64,000 nucleotides of DNA from Leuctra nigra (lineage: Eukaryota > Arthropoda > Insecta > Plecoptera > Leuctridae), in contig OW203761.1 in NCBI GenBank assembly GCA_934045905.1, forward strand, positions 27,888,964-27,952,963, in the 5' to 3' direction. Every line of letters starts with the position of its first letter. The stretch's first letter is position 1. Below the pieces are notes generated by a model. The model was not told the origin of the DNA. It searched no databases and saw nothing but the letters and a program-made list of their open reading frames with translations. This document shows positions 12,601 through 19,042 of this stretch, in pieces. The position numbers were made by a program, and so were the translations under genes.

Positions 12601-12901
12601 GCTGCTTTCCCACGAATATTTCAACGCGTTACTCAGAGCGTGTTCCTAGCTATCAGTTGTTTACTCCTGATTATCTTGGCTTTCCAGTCAAGGCAGCTAC
12701 GAGTCCGGTATGATCGGCATTGAGGACAATCCTGAATTCAACATCCCCGCTCCTCAAGGTCACGACAATGTAGCCTACAGCGTTGACGGACGACCGAGCA
12801 TCAATCCGCTCAGCAATGCCGCTCTGAGCGCTCCAGAATACGACGAGATCAAGGACACCAATGTCACGTTCAGTAACAACGATGAAGCCATGCAGTTCTA
12901 A
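521..12901 (+). CDS. Cadherin, Cad23-like / midgut BT-R type; 3' part of gene, nine exons
   Basis: A single-pass adhesion protein of the plasma membrane. Joined exons are 521-634, 3809-3996, 5493-5594, 6362-6569, 7053-7174, 7518-7672, 8373-8579, 10780-10944 and 12688-12901. They give 490 residues with no frame conflict. Domain order is: a cadherin repeat with LDRE and the calcium-binding linker DVNDNPPKF; a last cadherin repeat beginning AKDPDLND; a membrane-proximal region; a transmembrane helix at about 8500-8568; and a tail with LEALSTTKFGSQDSGLNRVG and EGSNPVWNE. That tail pattern is what I recall from insect Cad23-like cadherins, including the lepidopteran midgut proteins that act as Cry-toxin receptors; the assignment is from memory of the family, not a search. 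The N-terminus and further cadherin repeats lie upstream of the window. The first intron seen contains a minisatellite that copies its own 3' splice site. Confidence 0.85.
635..1230. other. Intron 5' part between donor 635 and the minisatellite
   Basis: A+T-rich intron without a convincing exon. It contains one tRNA-like B-box segment near 1005-1035. The ancestral intron end can be seen at 1228-1272, where AACCGAGTGTCCGCACTCACC leads into the first copy of the polypyrimidine tract and TAG. Confidence 0.5.
1000..1042 (+). repeat. tRNA-like B-box fragment, probable SINE remnant
   Basis: GTCCCGGGTTCGAGCCC resembles the T-arm and B-box of a tRNA. No D-arm, anticodon arm or acceptor stem can be built around it. 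The flanks share the short phrase CAATATAAACAAC on both sides, so this is more likely a SINE remnant than a tRNA gene. Confidence 0.35.
1231..3821 (+). repeat. 54-bp minisatellite, 48 units, carrying the intron 3' splice site of the cadherin gene
   Basis: The span of about 2590 bp equals 48 x 54 minus a 2-bp deletion in the unit at 1551-1560. Each unit holds CCTCCTTGTTCCTTGTGTCC, then (G/C)TGTAG|AAG(T/C)GGA(C/G)AGCCC and GAGTGTCCG(A/C)ACTCA. The TAG acceptor recurs from 1271-1272 to 3807-3808, and every copy I read keeps it. In the coding frame the unit reads EVDSPSVRTHLLVPCVRV with no stop from 1597 to exon 2. The unit can be explained as a duplication joining exon base GCCC to upstream intron base GAG through a short CCG homology. 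The few variant positions and an 813-bp exactly repeated block show recent homogenisation. The other open frames across the array, on both strands, are consequences of the periodicity. Confidence 0.95.
3809..3996 (+). CDS. Cadherin exon: second half of a cadherin repeat
   Basis: The acceptor is the last unit of the minisatellite (TTCCTTGTGTCCGTGTAG|AAGTGGAC). The donor is GTAACG|GTCAGT. At 188 bases it starts with two bases of a split codon and ends in phase 0. It encodes EVDSPGLSHFVLDPVTGVLS, then LDRED and LYVLATNSD and ends at LVVRVT, matching the F.LD..TG...L/LDRE/Y.L...A.D core of a cadherin repeat. The alternative donor GTAACG at 3991 would break the frame into the next exon, so 3996 was chosen. 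Confidence 0.88.
4383..4970. mobile_element. Non-autonomous element with GTAACCGGATACAATAAGGCC termini
   Basis: The left end GTAACCGGATACAATAAGGC (about 4382-4402) is the reverse complement of GCCTTATTGTATCCGGTTAC (about 4948-4967). An internal palindrome at 4560-4604 uses a related phrase (TTGGCTATATTGCATCC / GGATACAATATGGCCAA). No open frame of note. It appears to be inserted in the right end of a 145-bp MITE copy that starts near 4286. The target-site duplication is not clear. Confidence 0.6.
4976..5095. mobile_element. 145-bp MITE family, partial copy
   Basis: Contains AAACAGTTGATTAGGACTGT, a CATGGCAACAACCA block and the right end GTATTGAAAAACCATGGCCC. These match the copies at 5092-5244, 9804-9948 and 39653-39794. 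The left terminus is missing. Confidence 0.6.
5092..5244. mobile_element. 145-bp MITE family, complete copy
   Basis: Terminal inverted repeats TAAGGGCCGGTCTTTCAATG and GTATTGAAAGACCGGGCCTA enclose a non-coding core with AGTCAATTAGGACTATATTG. It abuts the preceding partial copy. Confidence 0.75.
5493..5594 (+). CDS. Cadherin exon: DxNDNxP linker and start of last cadherin repeat
   Basis: 102 bases, phase 0 at both ends, acceptor GTTTCAG and donor TTG|GTAAGA. It begins VQDVNDNPPKFVSEHF, the canonical calcium-binding linker between cadherin repeats, and ends ARQITVIL. It joins to AKDPDLND in the next exon, giving the A.D.D..N motif of the following repeat. Confidence 0.93.
5595..6361. other. 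Cadherin intron
   Basis: A+T-rich intron with no recognised element or exon. The open frame at 6020-6340 has no family features and stops just before the acceptor ATCTTAAACAG. Confidence 0.55.
6362..6569 (+). CDS. Cadherin exon: body of the last cadherin repeat
   Basis: 208 bases, phase 0 in and phase 1 out, acceptor CTTAAACAG and donor CAGTC|GTAAGT. It encodes AKDPDLNDTVTYKI, a middle segment with ERPFILEP and ALVILNFDADDSMKGSFKF, and ends QVTAYDS. The spacing matches a cadherin repeat, although the usual LDRE is replaced by a divergent NFDADDS segment, as is common in membrane-proximal repeats. Confidence 0.9.
6570..7052. other. Cadherin intron
   Basis: 483 bases of A+T-rich intron between GTAAGT and GAATTTGCAG. 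No repeat or exon was recognised. Confidence 0.55.
7053..7174 (+). CDS. Cadherin exon: end of last repeat and start of membrane-proximal domain
   Basis: 122 bases, phase 1 in and phase 0 out, donor GAG|GTATGT. It reads LGPNPGHEDFANMTIYMITA followed by NRVSFRFDN and DIEDQRIE. The N-M-T sequon is a possible glycosylation site. The NRVSF.F phrase marks the transition to the membrane-proximal extracellular domain seen in Cad23-like proteins. Confidence 0.88.
7175..7517. other. Cadherin intron
   Basis: 343 bases between GTATGT and TTTGTTTAG, A+T-rich. Nothing else was recognised. Confidence 0.55.
7518..7672 (+). CDS. Cadherin exon: membrane-proximal extracellular domain
   Basis: 155 bases, phase 0 in and phase 2 out, donor AACAGC|GTAAGT. 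It begins VQGVFSDILGFNCSIDNI and ends with FIDVDVPVENTIITA. Two N-glycosylation sequons are visible (NCS and NET). Confidence 0.88.
7673..8372. other. Cadherin intron with a SINE fragment
   Basis: No exon. 8048-8130 contains GGGGCTTAACGTCGCACTG and GCAACGAGGCTAATGGCG, matching the SINE at 63424-63705. The acceptor is TATCTGTGTTCCAG. Confidence 0.5.
8373..8579 (+). CDS. Cadherin exon: juxtamembrane region and transmembrane helix
   Basis: 207 bases, phase 2 in and phase 2 out, donor CAGAAG|GTATGC. It encodes LVNDRQTAARLKNEFLAL, LFVDFSGGAVEEQNIEQ and then a single hydrophobic helix (IILIVVSVVLGTLVILLF continuing AAFFF, about 8500-8568) followed by KTR, a typical stop-transfer sequence. This places the following exons in the cytoplasm. 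Confidence 0.93.
8680..9295 (+). mobile_element. Helitron-like dispersed repeat, degenerate copy
   Basis: Shares GATCGATCTGAAATTGTGCA, TTTTGCATGGCCAT and the 3' end TTCAACGCGTTTCACTGAAC with the better copies. The terminal CTAG has decayed to TTAG, and the 5' GAGCGAGCG block is absent. Confidence 0.6.
9115..9170. repeat. Microsatellite (CATCACTG)7
   Basis: Seven exact head-to-tail copies of an 8-bp unit inside the degenerate Helitron-like copy in a cadherin intron. Confidence 0.95.
9804..9948. mobile_element. 145-bp MITE family, complete copy
   Basis: Inverted termini CTAAGGGGCAGTTTTTCAAT and ATTGAAAAACTGGCCCTAA enclose a core with AACAGTTGATTAGGACTATA. It is similar along its length to the copies at 5092 and 39653. 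Confidence 0.75.
10780..10944 (+). CDS. Cadherin exon: cytoplasmic tail, conserved block
   Basis: 165 bases, phase 2 in and phase 2 out, acceptor TCTTGTAATAG and donor GCCAG|GTAAAA. It encodes SLNRRLEALSTTKFGSQDSG, then LNRVGMSMPGANKRALEG and SNPVWNEDIHAKDFD. This block is the main reason for placing the protein in the Cad23-like insect group. Confidence 0.92.
10945..12687. other. Last cadherin intron
   Basis: No exon. 11785-11890 has AGTATTACCAAAGTTAAATT and a matching reverse phrase TGTGGTAATATCGG, related to the small inverted-repeat element at 16484-16608. The rest is A+T-rich without recognised structure; open frames here lack family features. Confidence 0.5.
11785..11893. mobile_element. 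Relic of the GGTATTACCAAAGTTAAA MITE family
   Basis: Left AAGTATTACCAAAGTTAAAT matches the element at 16484-16608. The right end (GTAACTGTGGTAATATCGGC) is diverged. A middle phrase TGTGCCGCCAATGTAG corresponds to TGTGCTGCCAATTTAG in the other copy. Confidence 0.5.
12688..12901 (+). CDS. Cadherin terminal exon with stop codon
   Basis: Acceptor GGCTTTCCAG. It begins SQGSYESGMIGIEDNPEFNI and continues with HDNVAYSVDGRPSINPLSN and YDEIKDTNVTFS, ending AMQF and TAA at 12899-12901. The acidic, Asn/Ser-rich tail carries two tyrosines in possible endocytic or kinase contexts (NVAYSV, PEYDEI). Confidence 0.92.
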
Positions 12902-13120
12902 CCTGTTGATACTTGACGCTTTATTATGATTCATTCAGTTCAACTCTAAGCTTCAGTGACGATATTCTAGACACATTGTTATGTATTTGTATTTTAGTTT
13001 CGTTTTTATCTAAGTTAAATCTATTATTCCATTTCAAATGTTTAATTGTATATACTAGTTTTCATCAGGTATGTGTAATTTATAAATTATGTATAATAAA
13101 CAATATTAACAATTTTTATT
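12902..13120 (+). other. Cadherin 3' UTR (inferred)
   Basis: A+T-rich sequence following the stop. It includes AATAAA at 13095-13100, about 195 bases after the stop, followed by a T-rich stretch. The cleavage site is not determined. Confidence 0.55.
13095..13100 (+). terminator. Candidate polyadenylation signal AATAAA
   Basis: First AATAAA after the cadherin stop codon; it lies in GTATAATAAACAATATT. Confidence 0.55.
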
Positions 13121-14969
13121 TACTGTACGCGTCCCTTAAGGTGAAGGACTAACAATCCATCCTCTGTAAAGTAGTGATATAAAAAAAAAAAATAGCCAAG
13201 TCAAAACGTTCATTCAAAAATATTTTTTGAATTGAGCTACCCGATAGGACGGACGGACATTAGACACAACGCACTGATGAGGGTTAGAGATCTCCTAGGA
13301 CGAACTGTCATACCACCGGTGACGATTCTGTCACCATGTCTCATTGCATTTGCGTTTTTGACATCACCACTTTCAGTGCTGATGGTGATGGGACATACAT
13401 TAATATTAAAATAATTCGCAAAATGAGAGATTTCCCATTGTTAGTATACACATAAAGTATACAGTAGGCAGAAAAATCAATTTAGATCTCATTTTTAGTG
13501 TAAAAGTGTTAGGTAGTTCCTCAGCCATTTTATATTAAAATTAGGCATTTTAATTGTATGTTGTGTGAGAGTGTGCGTGCCGTACGACTTGGCTGGCGAG
13601 GAGAGACCGCTCAACTGGATGTCGAAGCAACAAAGTTGTAAAGGAAATTCAAAGGAATTAATCTACTTAAACTTCTATACCGATTCAGCATTTGTCAATT
13701 TTCAACTATACGGCTACAATCCCAAAAAATACGATTTGGAGTATATATCCTGGTTGTAGGTACCTATTTGTTAAAAGTAGTGCACGGTAGTACTTTGGAT
13801 TGTTCTCTGAAAGAGATTTTTTGTTTATATTTTTTTATAACGTTCTTTTTTCTATTCAGGATGTTCAGTAATGGAGGCAAAGAAAGAACAGCAGTAGTGT
13901 GCACTCGTTAATAATGGATAATATAATAAAATACAATAAACTAGACTATTATACGATACTTTGCTTTTACTTCGCATTCGTTAACTTCATTTATCTCAAC
14001 GCAAGTAGGCTCTTACCTCAGACGAAGACCTATTAGGATATTACTAAGTGTTTGCAATTATATCATGCTTCAATAGCATCAGCTTTAATAGTGGAAGAAG
14101 TAAAAAATACATTTAGAAAATTACAAATGGTGGCAGATGTAGGATAAATTAAATATTGGCGTATGGAGACAGTCAATATAAAAGAGGTATTTATGACTCC
14201 AAAGATGACATAAATTCGGCATAAAAATATACATTTCCTCATAACAGGGTAGGGATAGAGAAAATATAAATATATACTTCTTAAAATAGATATTGAGCTC
14301 AGCTATTGGGACGATAAATAAAAGTATACTCTGCTTCACACTTGCATGTTTTTCAAGTGGTTTCCTCTTTTCATGCACGTTACGTGCTATTTTACAATAA
14401 GTATTTTAACACTCTTAACTGGAGCACAGTCTGCGCAGTGTGTACTGCGCACGCTACTTCTTCTGGGAATCCCCAAAATTACATAATTTTGACCTGAAAT
14501 TAGCAGTATGGGGTAGGAATAAAGAAAATTAGAGATATCGATATAATATTATGATATTTCATGTTATTGAATGTCAATATCATATTTACGATATATCGAT
14601 ATATTTAATCGATTTTTTTGAAATTTTGATACGATATATCGATATTGGGTTCAAAATTTAATGTCGTTCCTTCATAAACCAGGGTTGGTATGCTTTGACA
14701 AGTTTGTAAATAACTAGGTTAACGCGTAGTACTTACATGTACCCTGCATCCTTAAAATGTTCGCTTCAGAGTATAATACATCATGGCGTAATTATAAGAT
14801 GCATGGGTTGATTATGTCCTAATCTATCCTAACTCTCATAGCCCGCTTGAAATTATGTGACACTTATGTCACTTAAGCTGTCATTATTTACTGTGAATCT
14901 TGTTTCTCTTGTTTCATTGCAGAAGTGAGCTCAATCACTTGAACGATCTAGAGTAAAACATAGATTTCA
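13121..14969. other. Intergenic, A+T-rich
   Basis: No gene recognised. 13563-13620 is a dispersed segment (ACGACTTGGCTGGCG and flanks) that recurs at 48715-48772. 14535-14650 is rich in ATATCGATAT palindromes. Short open frames at 13232-13414 and 13565-13759 have no recognisable features. Confidence 0.5.
14535..14650. repeat. ATATCGATAT-rich palindromic stretch
   Basis: ATATCGAT occurs four times within about 115 bases with T-rich spacers (GATATCGATATAATATTATG, ACGATATATCGATATATTTA and ACGATATATCGATATTGG). It could be a decayed simple repeat. No function is claimed. Confidence 0.6.
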
Positions 14970-15188
14970 ATGCACTTTACACAGCTAATGGCCGACAGTT
15001 TGTCACAAGCTGCATCAATAAATTCTCAGACGTACTTTAAATCAGTGCAATTCGTTCCAAATGATGATTACCTACGGAAGTTTTGTGAGAGGAAACCGAA
15101 AATAGCTGTGAACAGAAACGGACGAATTAAAATTCACATAATGAGGAACAAACGTAGTAATAATTCTTTTTCCCCGCTGCAAGTATAA
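14970..15188 (+). other. Open frame of 72 codons, unrecognised
   Basis: ATG at 14970 follows a good acceptor-like sequence (TGTTTCATTGCAG at about 14910-14922) and a TAA. The product begins MHFTQLMADSLSQAASINSQ and has a basic C-terminal half. I recognise no domain. It could be an upstream open frame in a 5' UTR exon of the receptor gene, a small gene, or chance. Confidence 0.25.
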
Positions 15189-15330
15189 CGAAGCGCAAAT
15201 TGAAATTGTGTCTGGTTGTTATAAAACCATCCAAACTTCTTTTTCTAATAGATAAGTATACTCGAGCATAACTTCGCGACCGCAAAGTCTGCAAGCAGAG
15301 CAAGAGGTATAAGTTAAGAGAGTCACGTGC

Positions 15331-15430
15331 TAGTCGTCGGACGCCGACGCCGACGCCGATGTCGACGCCGACGCCGTGAGAGCGACGCCGAGTGAGCGTC
15401 GGAGAGTTTGTCGACGGCGAGTAGATCGTC
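15331..15430. promoter_or_regulatory. CpG-rich GACGCC block, candidate receptor promoter/5' UTR
   Basis: GACGCCGACGCCGATGTCGA and related phrases make a local G+C- and CpG-rich island in A+T-rich surroundings, preceded by CACGTG (E-box type) at about 15323-15328. It lies about 700 bases upstream of the receptor start codon. A promoter role is inferred from composition and position only; it may simply be an imperfect 6-bp tandem repeat. Confidence 0.35.
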
Positions 15431-16113
15431 GCGAACCTTGTGCCAGTACGCACTCGACTTACGAGTGAGGTTTAGAGGGCGGGAAAAACATCGAGGGATC
15501 ACTTCTTAATTAAACAAAAATTGTGATGAATATCTTGATGTAGACAATGTAACAAGTATACATATTAATACTTGAGATTAACATTAAATTTCAATTATTT
15601 AATTACGAAGGATTGGTGATAATAAAATGGAAATGACGTATAGAGACTGTGTATCCAATACAAACTTAAAATTGATACTCGACAGGTTTTAATCCAGTTT
15701 TAATGGTTGCTCGCGATTCAATGAACACATAATTGAAGTACGATACTGAAAAAAAAACACCGACAAGTTGTTGCTTGTGCTACCTGTTGCTACACTAATT
15801 ACGATAGTTATAAAAGACTTCTATACTGAGTTTATTACTAATATCGTTTTCAAATTCTTATATTTATACGTAAATGTTATAAGAGGTGTAAGTACAGTAA
15901 AATAAACAATTGAGACACGAACGTCTGTTCTTCAGCATCACTTGCATTTGTCTGAGTAGATTACACGTCATCGTATACTGGAAGAAGTTCTCATTTTCTT
16001 TCAAAACTAACGTCGACTGACTCTTAAGTAAAGAACAGATCAGAGTCGCGTGGGAGATTCGTGTAAATGACGCTGTGTAATCTAAACTAGCCGGATCCCG
16101 TCTTGATTCCGAC
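15431..16113. other. Region upstream of receptor start codon
   Basis: A+T-rich DNA without a recognised element. It probably includes the 5' UTR of the receptor exon, because the ATG at 16114 is the first in its frame after an upstream stop. No clear TATA box or acceptor could be assigned. Confidence 0.4.
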
Positions 16114-16450
16114 ATGGCCGACGACAACGACGTCGACGAAGGCTTGTATTACAACTGCACCATGAAGTTGCTCGAAGAAGACATCTTCGCCCACTACGCC
16201 AACATCTCCGTGCTCAATCTGAATCGCACCGAGCTCGACACTCTTGTGATTGACATTCTCGAAGAGATGAGCTCGCTGACGACTCCCTCGCTCTTCATGA
16301 CGCTGAAGAAGATGTACTCCGACTGTGTCTTCCCGCCCATGAATCGCTTCGTCATCGCCTGGTGGCAGAAGCTGGTGTGGTCTTTGGTCTTCGCCGTCAT
16401 GTTGTTTGTGGCGACGGGAGGCAACGCCATCGTCATGTGGATCGTGCTGG
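16114..16450 (+). CDS. Tachykinin/natalisin-type neuropeptide receptor, first coding exon
   Basis: A class A (rhodopsin-like) G-protein-coupled receptor of the plasma membrane. The exon encodes 112 residues plus one base and ends at a GTGAGT donor. The N-terminus (about residues 1-85) is acidic and has three N-glycosylation sequons (N14-C-T, N30-I-S, N37-R-T) and no signal peptide. Residues 83-112 form TM1: WWQKLVWSLVFAVMLFVATG, then GNAIVMWIVL, with Asn104 as the conserved GN Asn of helix 1. WW..LVWS..F and VATGGN..V.WIVL are what I know from insect tachykinin receptors (TkR99D/TkR86C group). One exon cannot separate the tachykinin from the natalisin receptor. The start has a favourable context (GACATGG). 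The remaining helices are not found in the window. Confidence 0.78.
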
Positions 16451-17450
16451 GTGAGTCTCATAACAGGACTAATTATGTTAGTAGGCCCGGTATTACCAAA
16501 GTTAAATTGTGCTGGATTAACTAACTGTTGGATTAAATTCAACTCCTTCAAATTTTTATCTGTGCTGCCAATTTAGTCCAATATTTTAACTTTGGTAATA
16601 CCAGCCCTTAATTTTATTTATTTATTGTAATTAACCTGCAAGCAGGAGGCCAGTGTAGGGCGCAACAAGAGCGCCCTCTTTAGCCTATGAGTCACAACAT
16701 AGGTACATGAGTTAGTTACAACAGTACAAAATCAAAGCATGTAGTAATAGGTTATACTCAATCTACGGCTTATTTTAACCACTCAAAACAAGTAATGAAG
16801 AATAACAATGAGTGTCCTAATCGGCTGAACCGATATCGATAAAATTTGTACTACATGTGCTCTTTTAGAGCATGAGATTAAAAATAACAAAAGTTTTTTT
16901 GCATAGTTTTCGAGCGTAATATTACGCCGATAAAAATTTGATCTCGGGCATGGTGGAACACTTTTTTGGTAATATCGTTATACCAACGATGTCTGGCTAA
17001 TAAAGTTTTATTCATAGTTTGCATGTGTCGTCATCTCAAAGTTGCGCTACCATGCTTGTATACCTACAATGTCAGAATGTGTTTATTTCAGCAGAAAAAG
17101 TAGGGACATTTTGAATGTAGGGTACTTTCAGTCGAGTTTGGGCACAAATATTGTGTTAAAAAGTTCGTGTCTTTCTCGATTAAGTCGACTCAAAAATTGG
17201 AAGTGTTAATTTATATTTCAAATTTTTCATAATTGGAATGGTTCAAAAGTTATACCGATATAATGGAAATATTATCCCCAATGTTTACCTTTGAGTGCAG
17301 CCGACTTTTAATGGTTAGTTGTGCAAGAGGTGAGTTGACCGTCAGCCTGAGGTGATATTTCGGTACACATTTAACATCATTAGCTCATGATCCATCTCGT
17401 TAATTCTTGAACTCAATCCTCTGATCTAATTGACATTAATATTGATTAGT
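16451..17450. other. Start of the presumed long receptor intron
   Basis: Begins with GTGAGT. It holds a small inverted-repeat element at 16484-16608, a T-rich (TTTA) run, and a 7-bp stem hairpin AGGGCGCAACAAGAGCGCCCT at about 16655-16677 in a LINE- or SINE-tail-like context. No exon was seen. Confidence 0.45.
16484..16608. mobile_element. MITE with GGTATTACCAAAGTTAAA termini
   Basis: GGCCCGGTATTACCAAAGTT is mirrored by AACTTTGGTAATACCAGCCC. TTA lies on both sides (16478-16480 and 16608-16610), which could be a target duplication. It begins about 33 bases after the receptor splice donor. Confidence 0.7.
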
Positions 17451-17454
17451 GATT

Positions 17455-17831
17455 TCGATCAAGTTGAAATATTACCGAGTCACTGCGAGAACATGAAAAG
17501 TTCTGCTCACACTAAGCTAATGACACATCAGCGGCCACGAGTAAAAACTATTTGAGCAAAATCCTCTGATTGGCTGACATTGAAATTGAACTTTAACTTG
17601 TTCGTCCGATCAAGTTCAAATTTTGCAAGGTCATTTACACATTTTCAGCCAAATAAGTGAAGAACATCAAGAGTTAATGACATTTTAAGCGAAAGAACCT
17701 GAACTAAAACATATATCAAGTAATTATAGATTTGTCTTCATAGTTATTTAGACATTTTCATCCAGAATATTAACTGACATGCAATACAAAGGCTCGCTTA
17801 TTAACACCATATTGAAAAAGTTTTCCCAACA
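17455..17831 (+). mobile_element. Helitron-like dispersed repeat, degenerate copy
   Basis: Contains CCGATCAAGTTCAAATTTTG, CAAGGTCATT and the 3' end GGCTCGCTTATTAACACC. The terminal hairpin and CTAG are decayed. Confidence 0.5.
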
Positions 17832-18594
17832 GAAACGCTGAGACAGCTTTATAGTCTTTTCAATAAAAGTCAATCAATCAATCAATCAATACAGTATTGC
17901 TATCCACGAATATACCACAGGATTATGATGATTGAAATTCTACATTATAGACAAGACATTTGATCCAACAAGCACCAGTAAGCTCCTGCTTTGAATCTGC
18001 TATGATCTTTGCTCCCGCCATGTACAGGAGTTGATATTGACAGATTGAATAGAAAGGGCTGAAACTATAGATCAAGCGTTATTCACGAAACACAATTAAT
18101 GTGCCACTCAATAAAATACGTCATGCCGTGAGCTAAGTCCTGATTGGAATCTCTAATCCTGAAGCTGTACTGAGGGTTGTTTGTCTCAATTCAATTGATG
18201 GAATTACAGGATTAGTGTCACATTTTGTACTCAAGACGATTTTGAGATGAAAATGTATGAAGTAGAGGTCACAGATTAGAAACAGATGAAGCTTGGGATA
18301 TCTCGTTGATAAGCGACAACTTTTGGTTAGGCAACATACTCTGCACATGTGTAAAACCTAGTTGCTAAACCAAACGTTGATAATGATATTTAATATATAC
18401 GTCTCCCTTCAGCTCCACAGTCACATCAAACATACAAATAGTACATTGTTATTAATACCAGCGATTTGTCATTATCGATGTAACTAATTAGAAGAACATT
18501 ACATATATTTCTTCATTTCACATTAACTATTTTCACATCTCGTTTTACTATCTATATTCATGAGTCAACCAGTTTTGAAATGTCAGCATTATAG
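17832..18594. other. Intron/intergenic, nothing recognised except a short microsatellite
   Basis: (CAAT)5 at about 17870-17890. The remainder is A+T-rich without repeats I could match. Confidence 0.45.
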
Positions 18595-19042
18595 AGAGCA
18601 TTACCGCGGTACTATTATGGCACTTTCTCTGGTTGTTTGTTTGTTGTTTGTTTGTTTGTGTGTGTGTGGGTGTGTGCGTTATTTATTGCTGTTTTTGTAG
18701 GCAAAACTCAGGTCACAACGTTGAACCGATCGATCTGAAATTTTGCACACACTAATGTCATAAGAGCCGTCGCCCGTCATAGTTTTTGAACGATACCCTG
18801 TGATTGGTTGAAAATTGAAACTGGAACCGTTTGATCGATCAACTTCAAGTTTTGCATGGTCATTGGGACAACATTTGAGTAATTTTTGAAAATTTTCAGA
18901 CATATCTGTTAAAAATCTGTTAAATATTTTACTAATTTAAGGTATATTATAGAGCAGCAACTTTCACACAAATATTAAATTAAATCGTATGAATAACGAA
19001 GGCTCGCTTATCAACACGTTACACAGATTGTTTTCATAATAT
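18595..19042 (+). mobile_element. Helitron-like dispersed repeat
   Basis: 5' part with TGGCACTTTCTCTGG, a GTTT/GT microsatellite (18636-18677), CCGATCGATCTGAAATTTTG, TTTTGCATGGTCATTGGGAC and the 3' end AAGGCTCGCTTATCAACACG. The terminal CTAG is lost. Confidence 0.65.

Noticed and set aside
15127..15453. Minus-strand frame with Val-Gly-Val-Asp repeats
   Set aside because: Translation of the GACGCC tandem block; not a gene.
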